Below are positions 1 through 6,740 of a stretch of 64,000 bases of DNA, one piece after another. A model generated the notes under the pieces. That model had not been told where the DNA came from and did not search any database. It was given only the letters and a program-made list of their open reading frames with translations. Made by a program: the position numbers and the translations under genes. The first letter of the stretch is position 1; each line of letters opens with the position of its first letter. Origin of the DNA: an uncultured Oscillospiraceae bacterium (GTDB lineage Bacteria; Bacillota; Clostridia; Oscillospirales; Oscillospiraceae); NCBI GenBank assembly GCA_934646185.1, contig CAKUEH010000006.1, positions 62,001-126,000 on the forward strand, written 5' to 3'.

Positions 1-604
1 CATCGCCGCCCAGATGGTTGTTGCCCGCGGTGGCGAGCACCTCGATCACGCCGGACGAGATATCGAGGATGGATACGTCGAACGTGCCGCCGCCCAGATC
101 ATAGACCATGATCTTCTGCGCCTGCTCTTTATCAATGCCGTAGGCAAGGGCGGCCGCGGTCGGCTCGTTGATGATGCGCTGGACATTGAGGCCCGCGATC
201 TTGCCCGCGTCCTTCGTCGCCTGCCGCTGCGCGTCGGTAAAATAGGCCGGGACGGTGATGACGGCGTCGGTGACAGGCTCGCCGAGGAAGGCCTCCGCGT
301 CCGTCTTGAGCTTTTGCAGGATCATTGCGGAGATTTCCTGCGGCGTGTATTTATGCCCGTCGATGGAGACCTTGTAGTTGGTGCCCATCTGGCGCTTGAT
401 GGAAGAAATGGTGCGCTCATGGTTCGTGACGGCCTGCCGCTTTGCGATCTGGCCGACCATGCGCTCGCCGGTCTTTGAAAACGCGACGACGGACGGCGTG
501 GTGCGTCCGCCCTCGGCGTTGGGGATGATCACGGGCTCGCCGCCCTCCATCACGGCTGCGCAGCTGTTGGTGGTGCCGAGATCAATGCCGATCGTTCTGG
601 ACAT
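1..604 (-). CDS. dnaK: Hsp70 chaperone DnaK, N-terminal part (cut by left edge)
   Basis: ATP-dependent cytosolic chaperone that binds exposed hydrophobic peptide segments in a J-protein-driven cycle. The visible 201 residues are the start of the nucleotide-binding domain: the phosphate-1 loop GIDLGTTNSCAAV begins at residue 6, and NEPTAAALAYG and the phosphate-2 motif DLGGGTFDVS are both present. The ATG at complement 602-604 is preceded by AGGAGG about seven bases away. The gene lies 29 bp downstream of a J-domain protein gene on the same strand, which suggests a co-transcribed pair. No grpE or hrcA and no CIRCE element are seen upstream, so this may not be the main heat-shock dnaK locus. 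The C-terminal part lies outside the window. Confidence 0.97.
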   Translation of the reverse strand, partial: MSRTIGIDLGTTNSCAAVMEGGEPVIIPNAEGGRTTPSVVAFSKTGERMVGQIAKRQAVTNHERTISSIKRQMGTNYKVSIDGHKYTPQEISAMILQKLKTDAEAFLGEPVTDAVITVPAYFTDAQRQATKDAGKIAGLNVQRIINEPTAAALAYGIDKEQAQKIMVYDLGGGTFDVSILDISSGVIEVLATAGNNHLGGD

Positions 605-633
605 ACGGAAATCCTCCTGTGAGATAGGTGCGT

Positions 634-1281
634 TCAATACCAGCTTCCGGAGCCTGTACCGGAATCCGTCTGGGACTGGCTCTGTCCGGAATAGCTCCCG
701 GAATCGCTGTAGCTGTAATTGCGGTAATAATACGGGTCATAATACGCGCCGCGGTAGCCGCAGCTGCCGAACAGCATGGCGACGATCTGGATCAGCAGAT
801 AAATGCCGAGCAGCCGCACGAGAAAGCTCCCGCGCCGGCGCGTGCGGTGGTACGTCCAGCGGTAGCCGCCGGGATTGGCGTCGCTCTCGTCCTGTTCCCC
901 GTCGTCCGAGGAGCGGTAGGTGTACCAGGTCTGCCAGCCGTTCTGGTTCGTCTGCTGCCAGTCGCGCTGCTGATTGCCGCTTTGCGAGCCCCAGAAGCCG
1001 AAGGGATCGGAGAAGGGGTCATAATACTGCTGGCCGGACTGGTCATATTGCTGCCGGGCCTGCTGCTGCGCTTGCTGCTGTGCCTGCTGCTGGCGGTAGG
1101 CCTGCGGATTCTTGATCGCGTCATAGGCCGCGTTGATCTCGTTCATCTTCTGCGCGGCAGTCTTGTCGCCGGGATTCAGATCGGGGTGGTATTGCTTTGC
1201 CAGCCTGCGGTATGCCTGCCGGATCTCGTCCTCCGTCGCGTTCGGAGACACGCCCAGCACCTGATACGGATCTGTTCCCAT
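634..1281 (-). CDS. J-domain protein with C-terminal membrane segment
   Basis: Predicted Hsp40-type co-chaperone that would stimulate the DnaK encoded just downstream. Residues 1-70 form a J domain with the diagnostic HPD in KQYHPDLNPGD. Next come a Gln-rich low-complexity stretch and a hydrophobic segment near residues 150-170 (FLVRLLGIYLLIQIVAMLF), then a short Tyr/Ser/Gly-rich tail. It lacks the Cys-rich zinc fingers and C-terminal substrate domains of full DnaJ. The ATG at complement 1279-1281 has GAGGAA nine bases upstream; a GTG nine bases earlier overlaps that ribosome binding site and is less likely. The tail-anchored layout suggests recruitment of Hsp70 to the membrane, which is inference. 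Confidence 0.9.
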   Translation of the reverse strand: MGTDPYQVLGVSPNATEDEIRQAYRRLAKQYHPDLNPGDKTAAQKMNEINAAYDAIKNPQAYRQQQAQQQAQQQARQQYDQSGQQYYDPFSDPFGFWGSQSGNQQRDWQQTNQNGWQTWYTYRSSDDGEQDESDANPGGYRWTYHRTRRRGSFLVRLLGIYLLIQIVAMLFGSCGYRGAYYDPYYYRNYSYSDSGSYSGQSQSQTDSGTGSGSWY

Positions 1282-1314
1282 GCAGCTCACTTCCTCTTTG
1301 TTTCGATTATGCTG

Positions 1315-1320
1315 ATTATA
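1315..1320 (-). promoter_or_regulatory. -10 box upstream of the J-protein/dnaK pair
   Basis: TATAAT on the minus strand 34 bp before the J-protein start. No good -35 box is found at normal spacing. The rest of 1321-1450 is AT-rich and shows no gene. Confidence 0.4.
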
Positions 1321-1448
1321 ACGCCTTTATTCGGGTGATTTGTGAAGCATTTATAAACGATATGCAAAAAAATTGCGGTCTTCACAAAAAATGCAGCGTT
1401 CCGCAGCCCATCCGCTGCCAAAATCAAAAAACCGGCTGTCCGCATAAC

Positions 1449-1532
1449 AAAAAAGGCTCCCCTTGGGCTCAAGGGGAGCTGGCGCGAAGCGCCTGAGGGG
1501 ATTCGAATCCTGTATATTTCGGAGCACTCCAA
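1449..1532 (+). repeat. Family A interspersed repeat, partial copy
   Basis: Contains the left part of a palindromic element found elsewhere in the window: hairpin GGCTCCCCTTGGGCTC/AAGGGGAGC, then GGCGCGAAGCGCC and GAGGGGATTCGAA. The right half present in the full copies (21224, 43615, 54092) is missing, so this copy is truncated. Confidence 0.8.
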
Positions 1533-1547
1533 AAACGCACGATCTCG

Positions 1548-1649
1548 GTAGGGGCGGGGCTCTGCTCCGCCCGCGGAATGAACCGATTTCATGCGGATTT
1601 CATGCAAATCCGCAACATTGAAAGGACCGACAGAGTCGTCGGCCCCTAC
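1548..1649. repeat. Family B repeat pair (GTAGGGGC hairpins in opposite orientation)
   Basis: Two short hairpins at 1548-1574 and 1624-1649. The second reads GACCGACAGAGTCGTCGG before CCCCTAC; the first is a diverged inverse copy starting GTAGGGGCGG. The same unit occurs near 10.7 kb, 24.5 kb and 37.4 kb. Confidence 0.75.
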
Positions 1650-1659
1650 AAATTCCTGT

Positions 1660-1887
1660 CTACCGGCCCAGCAGCCAATCGACCGACACATGCAGAACAT
1701 CGGCCAGCGCGCACAGCTCCTTGTCTGATACAGGGCGCTTTTGTCCCTCCAGAAGGGACAGGGCAGGGATGCTCATATCGATGCCGGACAGCTGCAGCTG
1801 CGCGAGCAGCTCGACCTGCTTCATGCCACGTGCCAGCCGGGCCTGTGTGACCCGCGCGCCGACGAGATTCTTTGTTCCAAGCTCCAA
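1660..1887 (-). CDS. XRE-family helix-turn-helix repressor
   Basis: Small DNA-binding regulator of about 75 residues made of a single Cro/cI-type five-helix domain, with VTQARLARGMKQVELLAQL forming the start of the helix-turn-helix and DVLHVSVDWLLGR closing the fold. The chosen start is the TTG at complement 1885-1887, giving MELGTKNLVGARV as in related regulators. Upstream in-frame ATGs would run into the promoter and operator region. The AAGGAA before the TTG is close, so the exact start is uncertain. The gene diverges from a small Cys-rich gene at 2011, and a perfect 21-bp palindrome lies between them. It probably represses that gene and itself. Confidence 0.8.
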   Translation of the reverse strand: MELGTKNLVGARVTQARLARGMKQVELLAQLQLSGIDMSIPALSLLEGQKRPVSDKELCALADVLHVSVDWLLGR

Positions 1888-1927
1888 TTTCCTTGTTTTC
1901 AGGCCAACACACCCCGTTTCTGAACCG

Positions 1928-1933
1928 ATTATA
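1928..1933 (-). promoter_or_regulatory. -10 box of the XRE repressor
   Basis: TATAAT on the minus strand, 41 bp before the TTG start. The 21-bp palindrome at 1952-1972 sits at its -35 side, consistent with autoregulation. The -35 box itself is poor. Confidence 0.5.
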
Positions 1934-1946
1934 CGAAAAGGATGTA

Positions 1947-1975
1947 TTGACATATTTGGTATTACCAAATATACT
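1947..1975 (+). promoter_or_regulatory. Consensus promoter of the 56-residue Cys-rich protein gene
   Basis: TTGACA (1947-1952), exactly 17 bp, then TATACT (1970-1975). It lies 35 bp upstream of the ATG at 2011. The spacer is almost wholly filled by a perfect palindrome, so the promoter should be repressible. Confidence 0.85.
1952..1972. promoter_or_regulatory. Perfect 21-bp palindromic operator
   Basis: Arms ATATTTGGTA and TACCAAATAT, 10 bp each, around a central T at 1962. It fills the -35/-10 spacer of the rightward promoter and borders the leftward one. Size and place fit a dimeric XRE repressor site. Confidence 0.8.
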
Positions 1976-2010
1976 AAATTTAATACAGATAAATATGGAG
2001 TGTGTAAAAA

Positions 2011-2181
2011 ATGGACTACACAGAAGTAACGCCGTTGCCGGAGGTTTGCAGGGAATGTAAAGATCGAAGCATGTGTCTGGAAAACGGGGAGCCTGAATGG
2101 TGCTGCGATGAGTGTGACTATCTGTTGGAACGATTTGTTCCGGTGTGTACTGAGAAAAAAGACGCCCCAGTTCAGGACTGA
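2011..2181 (+). CDS. Small Cys-rich acidic protein (56 residues), unknown function
   Basis: The 56-codon frame starts MDYTEVTPLPEVCRECKDR and carries six Cys before the tail, arranged CxxC, then C, CC and CxxC around an acidic core, with one more near the end. This fits a zinc-binding or iron-sulfur knuckle, but no family is recognised. The ATG follows GGAG by ten bases and a consensus promoter by 35 bp. It diverges from an XRE repressor across a shared operator, so it is probably that repressor's main target. The stop codon lies inside a terminator hairpin. The coding call rests on promoter, ribosome binding site and Cys pattern rather than homology. Confidence 0.7.
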   Translation: MDYTEVTPLPEVCRECKDRSMCLENGEPEWCCDECDYLLERFVPVCTEKKDAPVQD

Positions 2182-2191
2182 ACCGGGGCAT
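2155..2191. terminator. Bidirectional terminator between the Cys-rich gene and pepD
   Basis: Stem GCCCCAGTTCA (2164-2174) pairs with TGAACCGGGGC (2179-2189) with one mismatch. AAAAAA at 2155-2160 gives a U-run for the minus-strand dipeptidase gene. On the plus strand the tail is TTGTGTATTTT. Confidence 0.75.
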
Positions 2192-2214
2192 TGTGTATTT
2201 TAGGGCGAGAATAC

Positions 2215-3666
2215 TCAGTCCTTCAGCGCCTCCAGTGCGCCGAGCAGGAAGCGCCAGGTGCGCTGGACGGAGGAGATGGACATTTTTTCGCGTGTGGTAT
2301 GGATGTCGACCAGATCGGGGCCGAAGGACACGCAGTCGAGGCCGGGCAGCTGGCCCGCGAACAGGCCGCATTCGAGCCCCGCGTGGATGGCCTCGATCTT
2401 CGGGGCCTTGCCGGTCTGCCGGGTATAGACGGCGGCGAGCTTGTCGCGCAGCGGGGACTCGCGCCGGTATTCCCACGCGGGATACGCGCCCGTCACGTGG
2501 AGCGACCCGCCCAGCAGCTGTGACAGCGCGTCGATGCGGGCAAGCAGCATCTGCTTCTGCGACGAGACCGAGCTTCTGACCGAGCTGACCGCCGTCAGAA
2601 CGCCGTCTGCCACATGGAAAATGCCGAGATTGCAGGACGTCTGCACCAGCCCCGGAATATCCATGCTCATGGCCGCGATGCCGTTCGGCACAAGCAGCAG
2701 GAAGCGCACGACGCGCAGCGTCGCCTCCTCCGTCAGCGCCTGATCACAGGCGGGGGCAGGCTCCAGCGTGACGGCTGTGCCGGGGTCGGCTGCGGCGTAT
2801 TCCTTCCGGAAATCCGCTTCGCAGGCCGCCGCGATCTCACGCGCGGCAGGGAAGTCCTCTTCCCGCAGGGCCAGAACGGCCTCGGAGGCGTTCGGAATGG
2901 CGTTGTCCTTCAGACCGCCTGCGGCGGAAACGAGCCGGAAGGCGATTTTTTTCTGCATCGCGTCCAGCACGCGGCCCAGCAGGAGATTCGCGTTCGCGCG
3001 GCCCTTGTCGATCTCCTGACCGGAATGGCCGCCGATGAGGCCGGAGACGGTCAGGCGCGCACAGGCCAGCGCGCAGGGCGCGCTCGTCAGGCCGATGGAG
3101 ACGTTGGCGCTTGCGCCGCCAGCGCAGCTGACGGTGAAGATGCCCTCGTCCTCGGAGTCGACGTTCAGCATGCGGCGGGCGGAGAGCTGCGAGAAATCAA
3201 GCCCCTGCGCGCCCTCCATGCCGATCTCCTCGTCGACGGTGAACACGACCTCAAGGGCCGGGTGCGCGATCGTATCGCTGTCCAGCACGGCCAGCGCCAT
3301 GGCAACGGCAATGCCGTCGTCGCCGCCGAGCGTCGTGCCGTTTGCCGAGACGTAGTCGCCCTCGACGTGCAGGTCGAGCGCGTCCTTCATAAAGTCGATG
3401 GGGCTTTCCGGCGTCTTTTCCGCGACCATATCGAGATGGCCCTGCAGAATGACGGCGGGCGCGGCCTCATAGCCTGCCGAGGCGGGCTTTTTGATGATGA
3501 CGTTGTTGAGCGCGTCCTGATACACCCACAGGCCGCGTTCCTTGGCAAAGGCGACGCAGTAGTCGCTGATGGCCTTTGTGTTGCGCGAGCCGTGCGGGAT
3601 GCGGGTCAGATCCTCGAAGAAATGAAAGACCGCTTTCGGTTCCAGAGCTTCCAGTACACGGGACAT
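2215..3666 (-). CDS. pepD: Aminoacyl-histidine dipeptidase, M20 family
   Basis: Cytosolic zinc metallopeptidase that cleaves Xaa-His and other dipeptides. The 483 residues match the usual length of the PepD branch of M20. Visible ligand motifs: QGHLDMV (His77, Asp79), the GGDDGIA segment near 114-120 with the bridging Asp, and VDEEIGMEG near 145-152 with the catalytic Glu pair. A dimerisation insert follows, and a late IHAGLECG supplies the last His. The ATG at complement 3664-3666 is preceded by AAAGGA. The gene is monocistronic, ending at the bidirectional hairpin at 2164-2189. Role: peptide nitrogen use. Confidence 0.93.
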   Translation of the reverse strand: MSRVLEALEPKAVFHFFEDLTRIPHGSRNTKAISDYCVAFAKERGLWVYQDALNNVIIKKPASAGYEAAPAVILQGHLDMVAEKTPESPIDFMKDALDLHVEGDYVSANGTTLGGDDGIAVAMALAVLDSDTIAHPALEVVFTVDEEIGMEGAQGLDFSQLSARRMLNVDSEDEGIFTVSCAGGASANVSIGLTSAPCALACARLTVSGLIGGHSGQEIDKGRANANLLLGRVLDAMQKKIAFRLVSAAGGLKDNAIPNASEAVLALREEDFPAAREIAAACEADFRKEYAAADPGTAVTLEPAPACDQALTEEATLRVVRFLLLVPNGIAAMSMDIPGLVQTSCNLGIFHVADGVLTAVSSVRSSVSSQKQMLLARIDALSQLLGGSLHVTGAYPAWEYRRESPLRDKLAAVYTRQTGKAPKIEAIHAGLECGLFAGQLPGLDCVSFGPDLVDIHTTREKMSISSVQRTWRFLLGALEALKD

Positions 3667-3704
3667 GATGATCGTTCCTTTCCGTTTATAAGCGTTTGAT
3701 ATGG

Positions 3705-5552
3705 TTATTCCGGCAGCTTTTCAAAATCCTCCGCGCCATGCTTGCACAGCGGGCAGATGAAATCGGCGGGGAGCGTTTCGCCCTCGTAGACATAGCCGCA
3801 GATCTTGCAGACCCAGCCGGTCTGCTTTTTGAGCGCCGACGGCTTGGGCTTGACGTTTGCAAAGTAGAAGCTGTAGGTCATGGACGGCGCGCCGGAGAGC
3901 ACGCGGGCCTCCGTCACGTCGGCGATGAACAGCGTGTGCGTGCCGAGGTCGATCTCCTGCGTGACCCTGCCGCTGACAAAGGCGTTGGTGGAGTACGGCA
4001 GATAATACACCCCGTTCGTCGCGCGGGCCATGCCCTTGACGTCTGCGAACTTGTCCACATCGCGGCCGGACTGGAAGCCGTAATGCTGGAACAGGCCGAA
4101 CGGCGCGTCGGTCGAGAGCATGGACAGATTGAACACGCCTGTTTTGCGGATCATGTCGTGCGTGAAATTCGCCTTGTTGACGGCGATGGAGATGCGCTTG
4201 GGCGTGTCGGTGAGCTGCGCGGCGGTATTGATGATGCAGCCATTGTCCTTTTCCCCGTCGCGGGCCGTCAGGACGAACAGACCGTAGGAGAACGAGAAGA
4301 AGGCGTTCTTTTCGATCGGCGCGTCGGCGGTATGCTCCGCCGGAGCGGGCTTCGGCATGGAGTCGAAAATGGCCTGCGCCATTGCCTCAACGTCCGCCAG
4401 CTGGGATTCCTTGAGCGTGGACCTAATCGTGACCGTCTCGTCGAGGATCGTGCAGTTTTTGAGCTTCTGGAACTCCGCGCGCATAAGTCCTGCCGCCGTC
4501 GGCGCCCAGGAGCCGTTTTCCATGAGGGCGATGGTGCGGTTTTGCAGATTGTGATGGACAATATCGTGTACCAGATTTTCCATCGTCACGAACATGCCCG
4601 CGTTATATGTCGTGGAGACAAAGACCAGATGGCTGGCCCGGAAGCACTCGGAGAGGATATAGCTCGGGTGCGTGACGGACACGTCGTACATCTGCACGTT
4701 GCGCACGCCGAGGTCGGACAGCTTCGCGGCCAGAACGTTCGCCGCGTTTTCCGTGCCGCCGTAGACGGAGGCATAGGCGATGACGACGGCGTCGTCTTCG
4801 GGCGTATAGGTCGCCCAGTGGATATACTTGTCGAGGAACCACGCGATATCCTTGCGCCAGACCGGGCCGTGCAGCGGGCAGATCATCTCGATCTCCAGCC
4901 CGGCGGCCTTTTTCAGCAGCGCCTGCACCTGCGTGCCGTATTTGCCGACGATATTGGTGTAGTACCGGCGGGCGTCCGAAAGCCACTCCGTCCGGAAATT
5001 CACCTCGTCTGCGTACAGATTGCCGTTCAGCGCGCCGAAGGTGCCGAAGGCGTCGGCGGAGTAGAGTGTTTTGGTGGTCGTGTCATAGGACACCATGACC
5101 TCCGGCCAGTGGACCATCGGGGCCATGACGAAGGCGAAGGTGTGCCGGCCGGTCGTGAGCGTGTCCATCTCCTTGACGAGCTGCACGCGCCCGTCCAGAT
5201 CGAACGTGAAGAAATTCTGCATCATCGTGTGCGTCTTGGCGTTGCAGACGATGGTCAGCTCGGGGTGGCGCAGGACGAGCTCGCCGATGGTCGCGGCGTG
5301 GTCGGGCTCCATGTGCTGCACGATGAGATAGTCGAGCTTCCGGCCGGAGAGCACATGGTCGACGTTTTCAAAGAACAGGCCGCTGACGGACTTGTCCACG
5401 GTGTCGATCAGGACAGTCTTCTCGTCCAGCAGCAGATAGGAGTTATAGCTCACGCCGTTCGTGAGCGGATAGGCGTTTTCAAACAGGTTCAGCCGCCGCT
5501 CGCTCGCGCCGACCCAGTAGAGATCCTCGGTCATTTTCTTGACACAGTACAT
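3705..5552 (-). CDS. Flavodiiron protein fused to flavin-reductase-like and rubredoxin domains
   Basis: Predicted oxygen (or nitric oxide) reductase of 615 residues that protects anaerobes. Four domains in order: metallo-beta-lactamase diiron domain (about 1-250) with HMEPDH ligands from His80 to His85, a later VHWPE His and CPLHGPVW; flavodoxin domain with FMN loop YASVYGGTENAA (about 255-400); flavin-reductase-like FMN domain (about 425-570); and a C-terminal rubredoxin with CKICGYVY and CPLCKHG. Such fusions carry the electron relay in one chain, so a separate rubredoxin may be unnecessary. The ATG at complement 5550-5552 has AAAGGA ten bases upstream; the longer open frame runs through the promoter. 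A Fur/PerR-like box covers the likely transcription start. Confidence 0.93.
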   Translation of the reverse strand: MYCVKKMTEDLYWVGASERRLNLFENAYPLTNGVSYNSYLLLDEKTVLIDTVDKSVSGLFFENVDHVLSGRKLDYLIVQHMEPDHAATIGELVLRHPELTIVCNAKTHTMMQNFFTFDLDGRVQLVKEMDTLTTGRHTFAFVMAPMVHWPEVMVSYDTTTKTLYSADAFGTFGALNGNLYADEVNFRTEWLSDARRYYTNIVGKYGTQVQALLKKAAGLEIEMICPLHGPVWRKDIAWFLDKYIHWATYTPEDDAVVIAYASVYGGTENAANVLAAKLSDLGVRNVQMYDVSVTHPSYILSECFRASHLVFVSTTYNAGMFVTMENLVHDIVHHNLQNRTIALMENGSWAPTAAGLMRAEFQKLKNCTILDETVTIRSTLKESQLADVEAMAQAIFDSMPKPAPAEHTADAPIEKNAFFSFSYGLFVLTARDGEKDNGCIINTAAQLTDTPKRISIAVNKANFTHDMIRKTGVFNLSMLSTDAPFGLFQHYGFQSGRDVDKFADVKGMARATNGVYYLPYSTNAFVSGRVTQEIDLGTHTLFIADVTEARVLSGAPSMTYSFYFANVKPKPSALKKQTGWVCKICGYVYEGETLPADFICPLCKHGAEDFEKLPE

Positions 5553-5575
5553 AGTTCGGAGTCCTTTCAAAATAT

Positions 5576-5594
5576 AATAATGATTTCTATTATC
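5576..5594 (-). promoter_or_regulatory. Fur/PerR-like box at the flavodiiron gene
   Basis: Minus-strand GATAATAGAAATCATTATT matches the classical 19-bp Fur box GATAATGATAATCATTATC at 15 positions. It lies at the expected transcription start just downstream of the -10 box, a repressing position. A Fur-superfamily repressor responding to iron or peroxide is inferred. Confidence 0.55.
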
Positions 5595-5623
5595 GTTATA
5601 ACACAAAGCAATCAAAAAATCCA
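5595..5623 (-). promoter_or_regulatory. Promoter of the flavodiiron gene
   Basis: TGGATT (complement 5618-5623), 17 bp, TATAAC (complement 5595-5600), about 43 bp before the ATG. An overlapping TTGATT/TAATAG pair 8 bp downstream is a weaker alternative. Confidence 0.55.
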
Positions 5624-5647
5624 GAGGAATTTGCGCGTTTCCGGCAG

Positions 5648-6736
5648 TTATTTTCCCTTGTTCTGCCGCCGCAGGCGGTTCAGATGGCGCTCGAAATAGC
5701 CCTGCGAGATAAAGCGGGCCAGCACATACTGGTCGAACAGGGGAACGGAGCAGGAATAAAAGCCGAGCGTCTGCCGGTAGCGCTCCATCAGGCTCTCCGG
5801 CAGGACCATATAGCCCATACGCATGGACGGGGCCAGCGAATGTGAAAACGTGTTCACATAGATCACGCACCCGCGCCGGTCCATGGAATAGAGCGTCTGC
5901 AGCGGCTTTTTGTTCTCGGAAAATTCGGAGTCAAAGTCGTCCTCGACCAGGATCGCGTCCCGCTCCGCCGCCCAGGCAAGATAGTCGCTGCGCTTGGCCG
6001 CCGATGTTGTGATGCCGGTGGGGAAGCTGTGGAACGGCGTGATGTGCAGGACGGACGCGCGTGCTTTTTGCAGCGCGGCGGCGCGGATGCCGTCCTCGCC
6101 CATGGGCAGCAGCTCGCAGACCGCGCCGTTGGCTGCATAGACCTGCCGGATCTTCTCGTAGCCGGGGTCTTCCAGTCCATAGATGCGCTCCCGGCCCAGC
6201 AGCTGCACGATGAGGCCGTAGAGATATTCCGCGCCGGAGCCGACGACGATGCACTCCGGCTGGGCCAGCATTCCACGATAGCGCAGCAGATATTCCGCGA
6301 TCGCGTTGCGCAGCTCCGCACAGCCATAATGCGGCGGCTTTTCCAGCAGCCGCGTGCCGCAGTCGGCAATGACCTCGCGCATGAGCCGGGTCAGCGCGGA
6401 GTACCGGAAGCCGTAGCCCGCGGGCTCCTGCGCGGCGGGCGCGTCGGCGGGGAGCATGCGCAGCCGCGCCTGCGGCTGCGTGTTCTGCGGCAGGCGGGAG
6501 ATGGCGCTGACATAATAGCCGCTGCGCGGCTTCGCCGTGAGGTACCCTTCGTCCACCAGCTGCTCATACGCGCCGGAGACAGTCGCGAGGCTGATATGCA
6601 GATGCTCCGCCAGCGCCCGCTTCGACGGCAGCTTCTGCCCCGGCAGGAGCTCTGCCCGCAGGATATCCTCGCGGATGCAGGTGTAGAGCCGGTAGTATTT
6701 CGGCTGGCTGCCGGATTGCAGATCGTAGGTCAGCAT
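5648..6736 (-). CDS. Degenerate, truncated MocR-type (GntR/aminotransferase) regulator
   Basis: MocR regulators join a GntR winged helix to a PLP-dependent aminotransferase-like sensor. Residues 1-75 are the winged helix (PSKRALAEHLHISLATVSGA). Residues about 110-362 match the aminotransferase fold, including VEDDFDSEF. Two oddities: the PLP lysine expected in TFSKSLAPS is His (TFSHSLAPS, near residue 299), and the protein stops at 362 residues where relatives run to about 450-500, losing the C-terminal small domain. No remnant is seen after the stop. The start at complement 6734-6736 lies four bases after the DUF2804 stop, so it is last in a four-gene operon. It may be a PLP-blind regulator or a decaying gene. 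Confidence 0.8.
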   Translation of the reverse strand: MLTYDLQSGSQPKYYRLYTCIREDILRAELLPGQKLPSKRALAEHLHISLATVSGAYEQLVDEGYLTAKPRSGYYVSAISRLPQNTQPQARLRMLPADAPAAQEPAGYGFRYSALTRLMREVIADCGTRLLEKPPHYGCAELRNAIAEYLLRYRGMLAQPECIVVGSGAEYLYGLIVQLLGRERIYGLEDPGYEKIRQVYAANGAVCELLPMGEDGIRAAALQKARASVLHITPFHSFPTGITTSAAKRSDYLAWAAERDAILVEDDFDSEFSENKKPLQTLYSMDRRGCVIYVNTFSHSLAPSMRMGYMVLPESLMERYRQTLGFYSCSVPLFDQYVLARFISQGYFERHLNRLRRQNKGK

Positions 6737-6740
6737 GCGC

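Noticed and set aside
1282..1450. CIRCE heat-shock operator ahead of the dnaK pair
   Set aside because: No TTAGCACTC-N9-GAGTGCTAA or near match was found.
3696..5699. 667-codon open frame antisense to the flavodiiron gene
   Set aside because: Shadow frame; the flavodiiron domains on the other strand are unmistakable.
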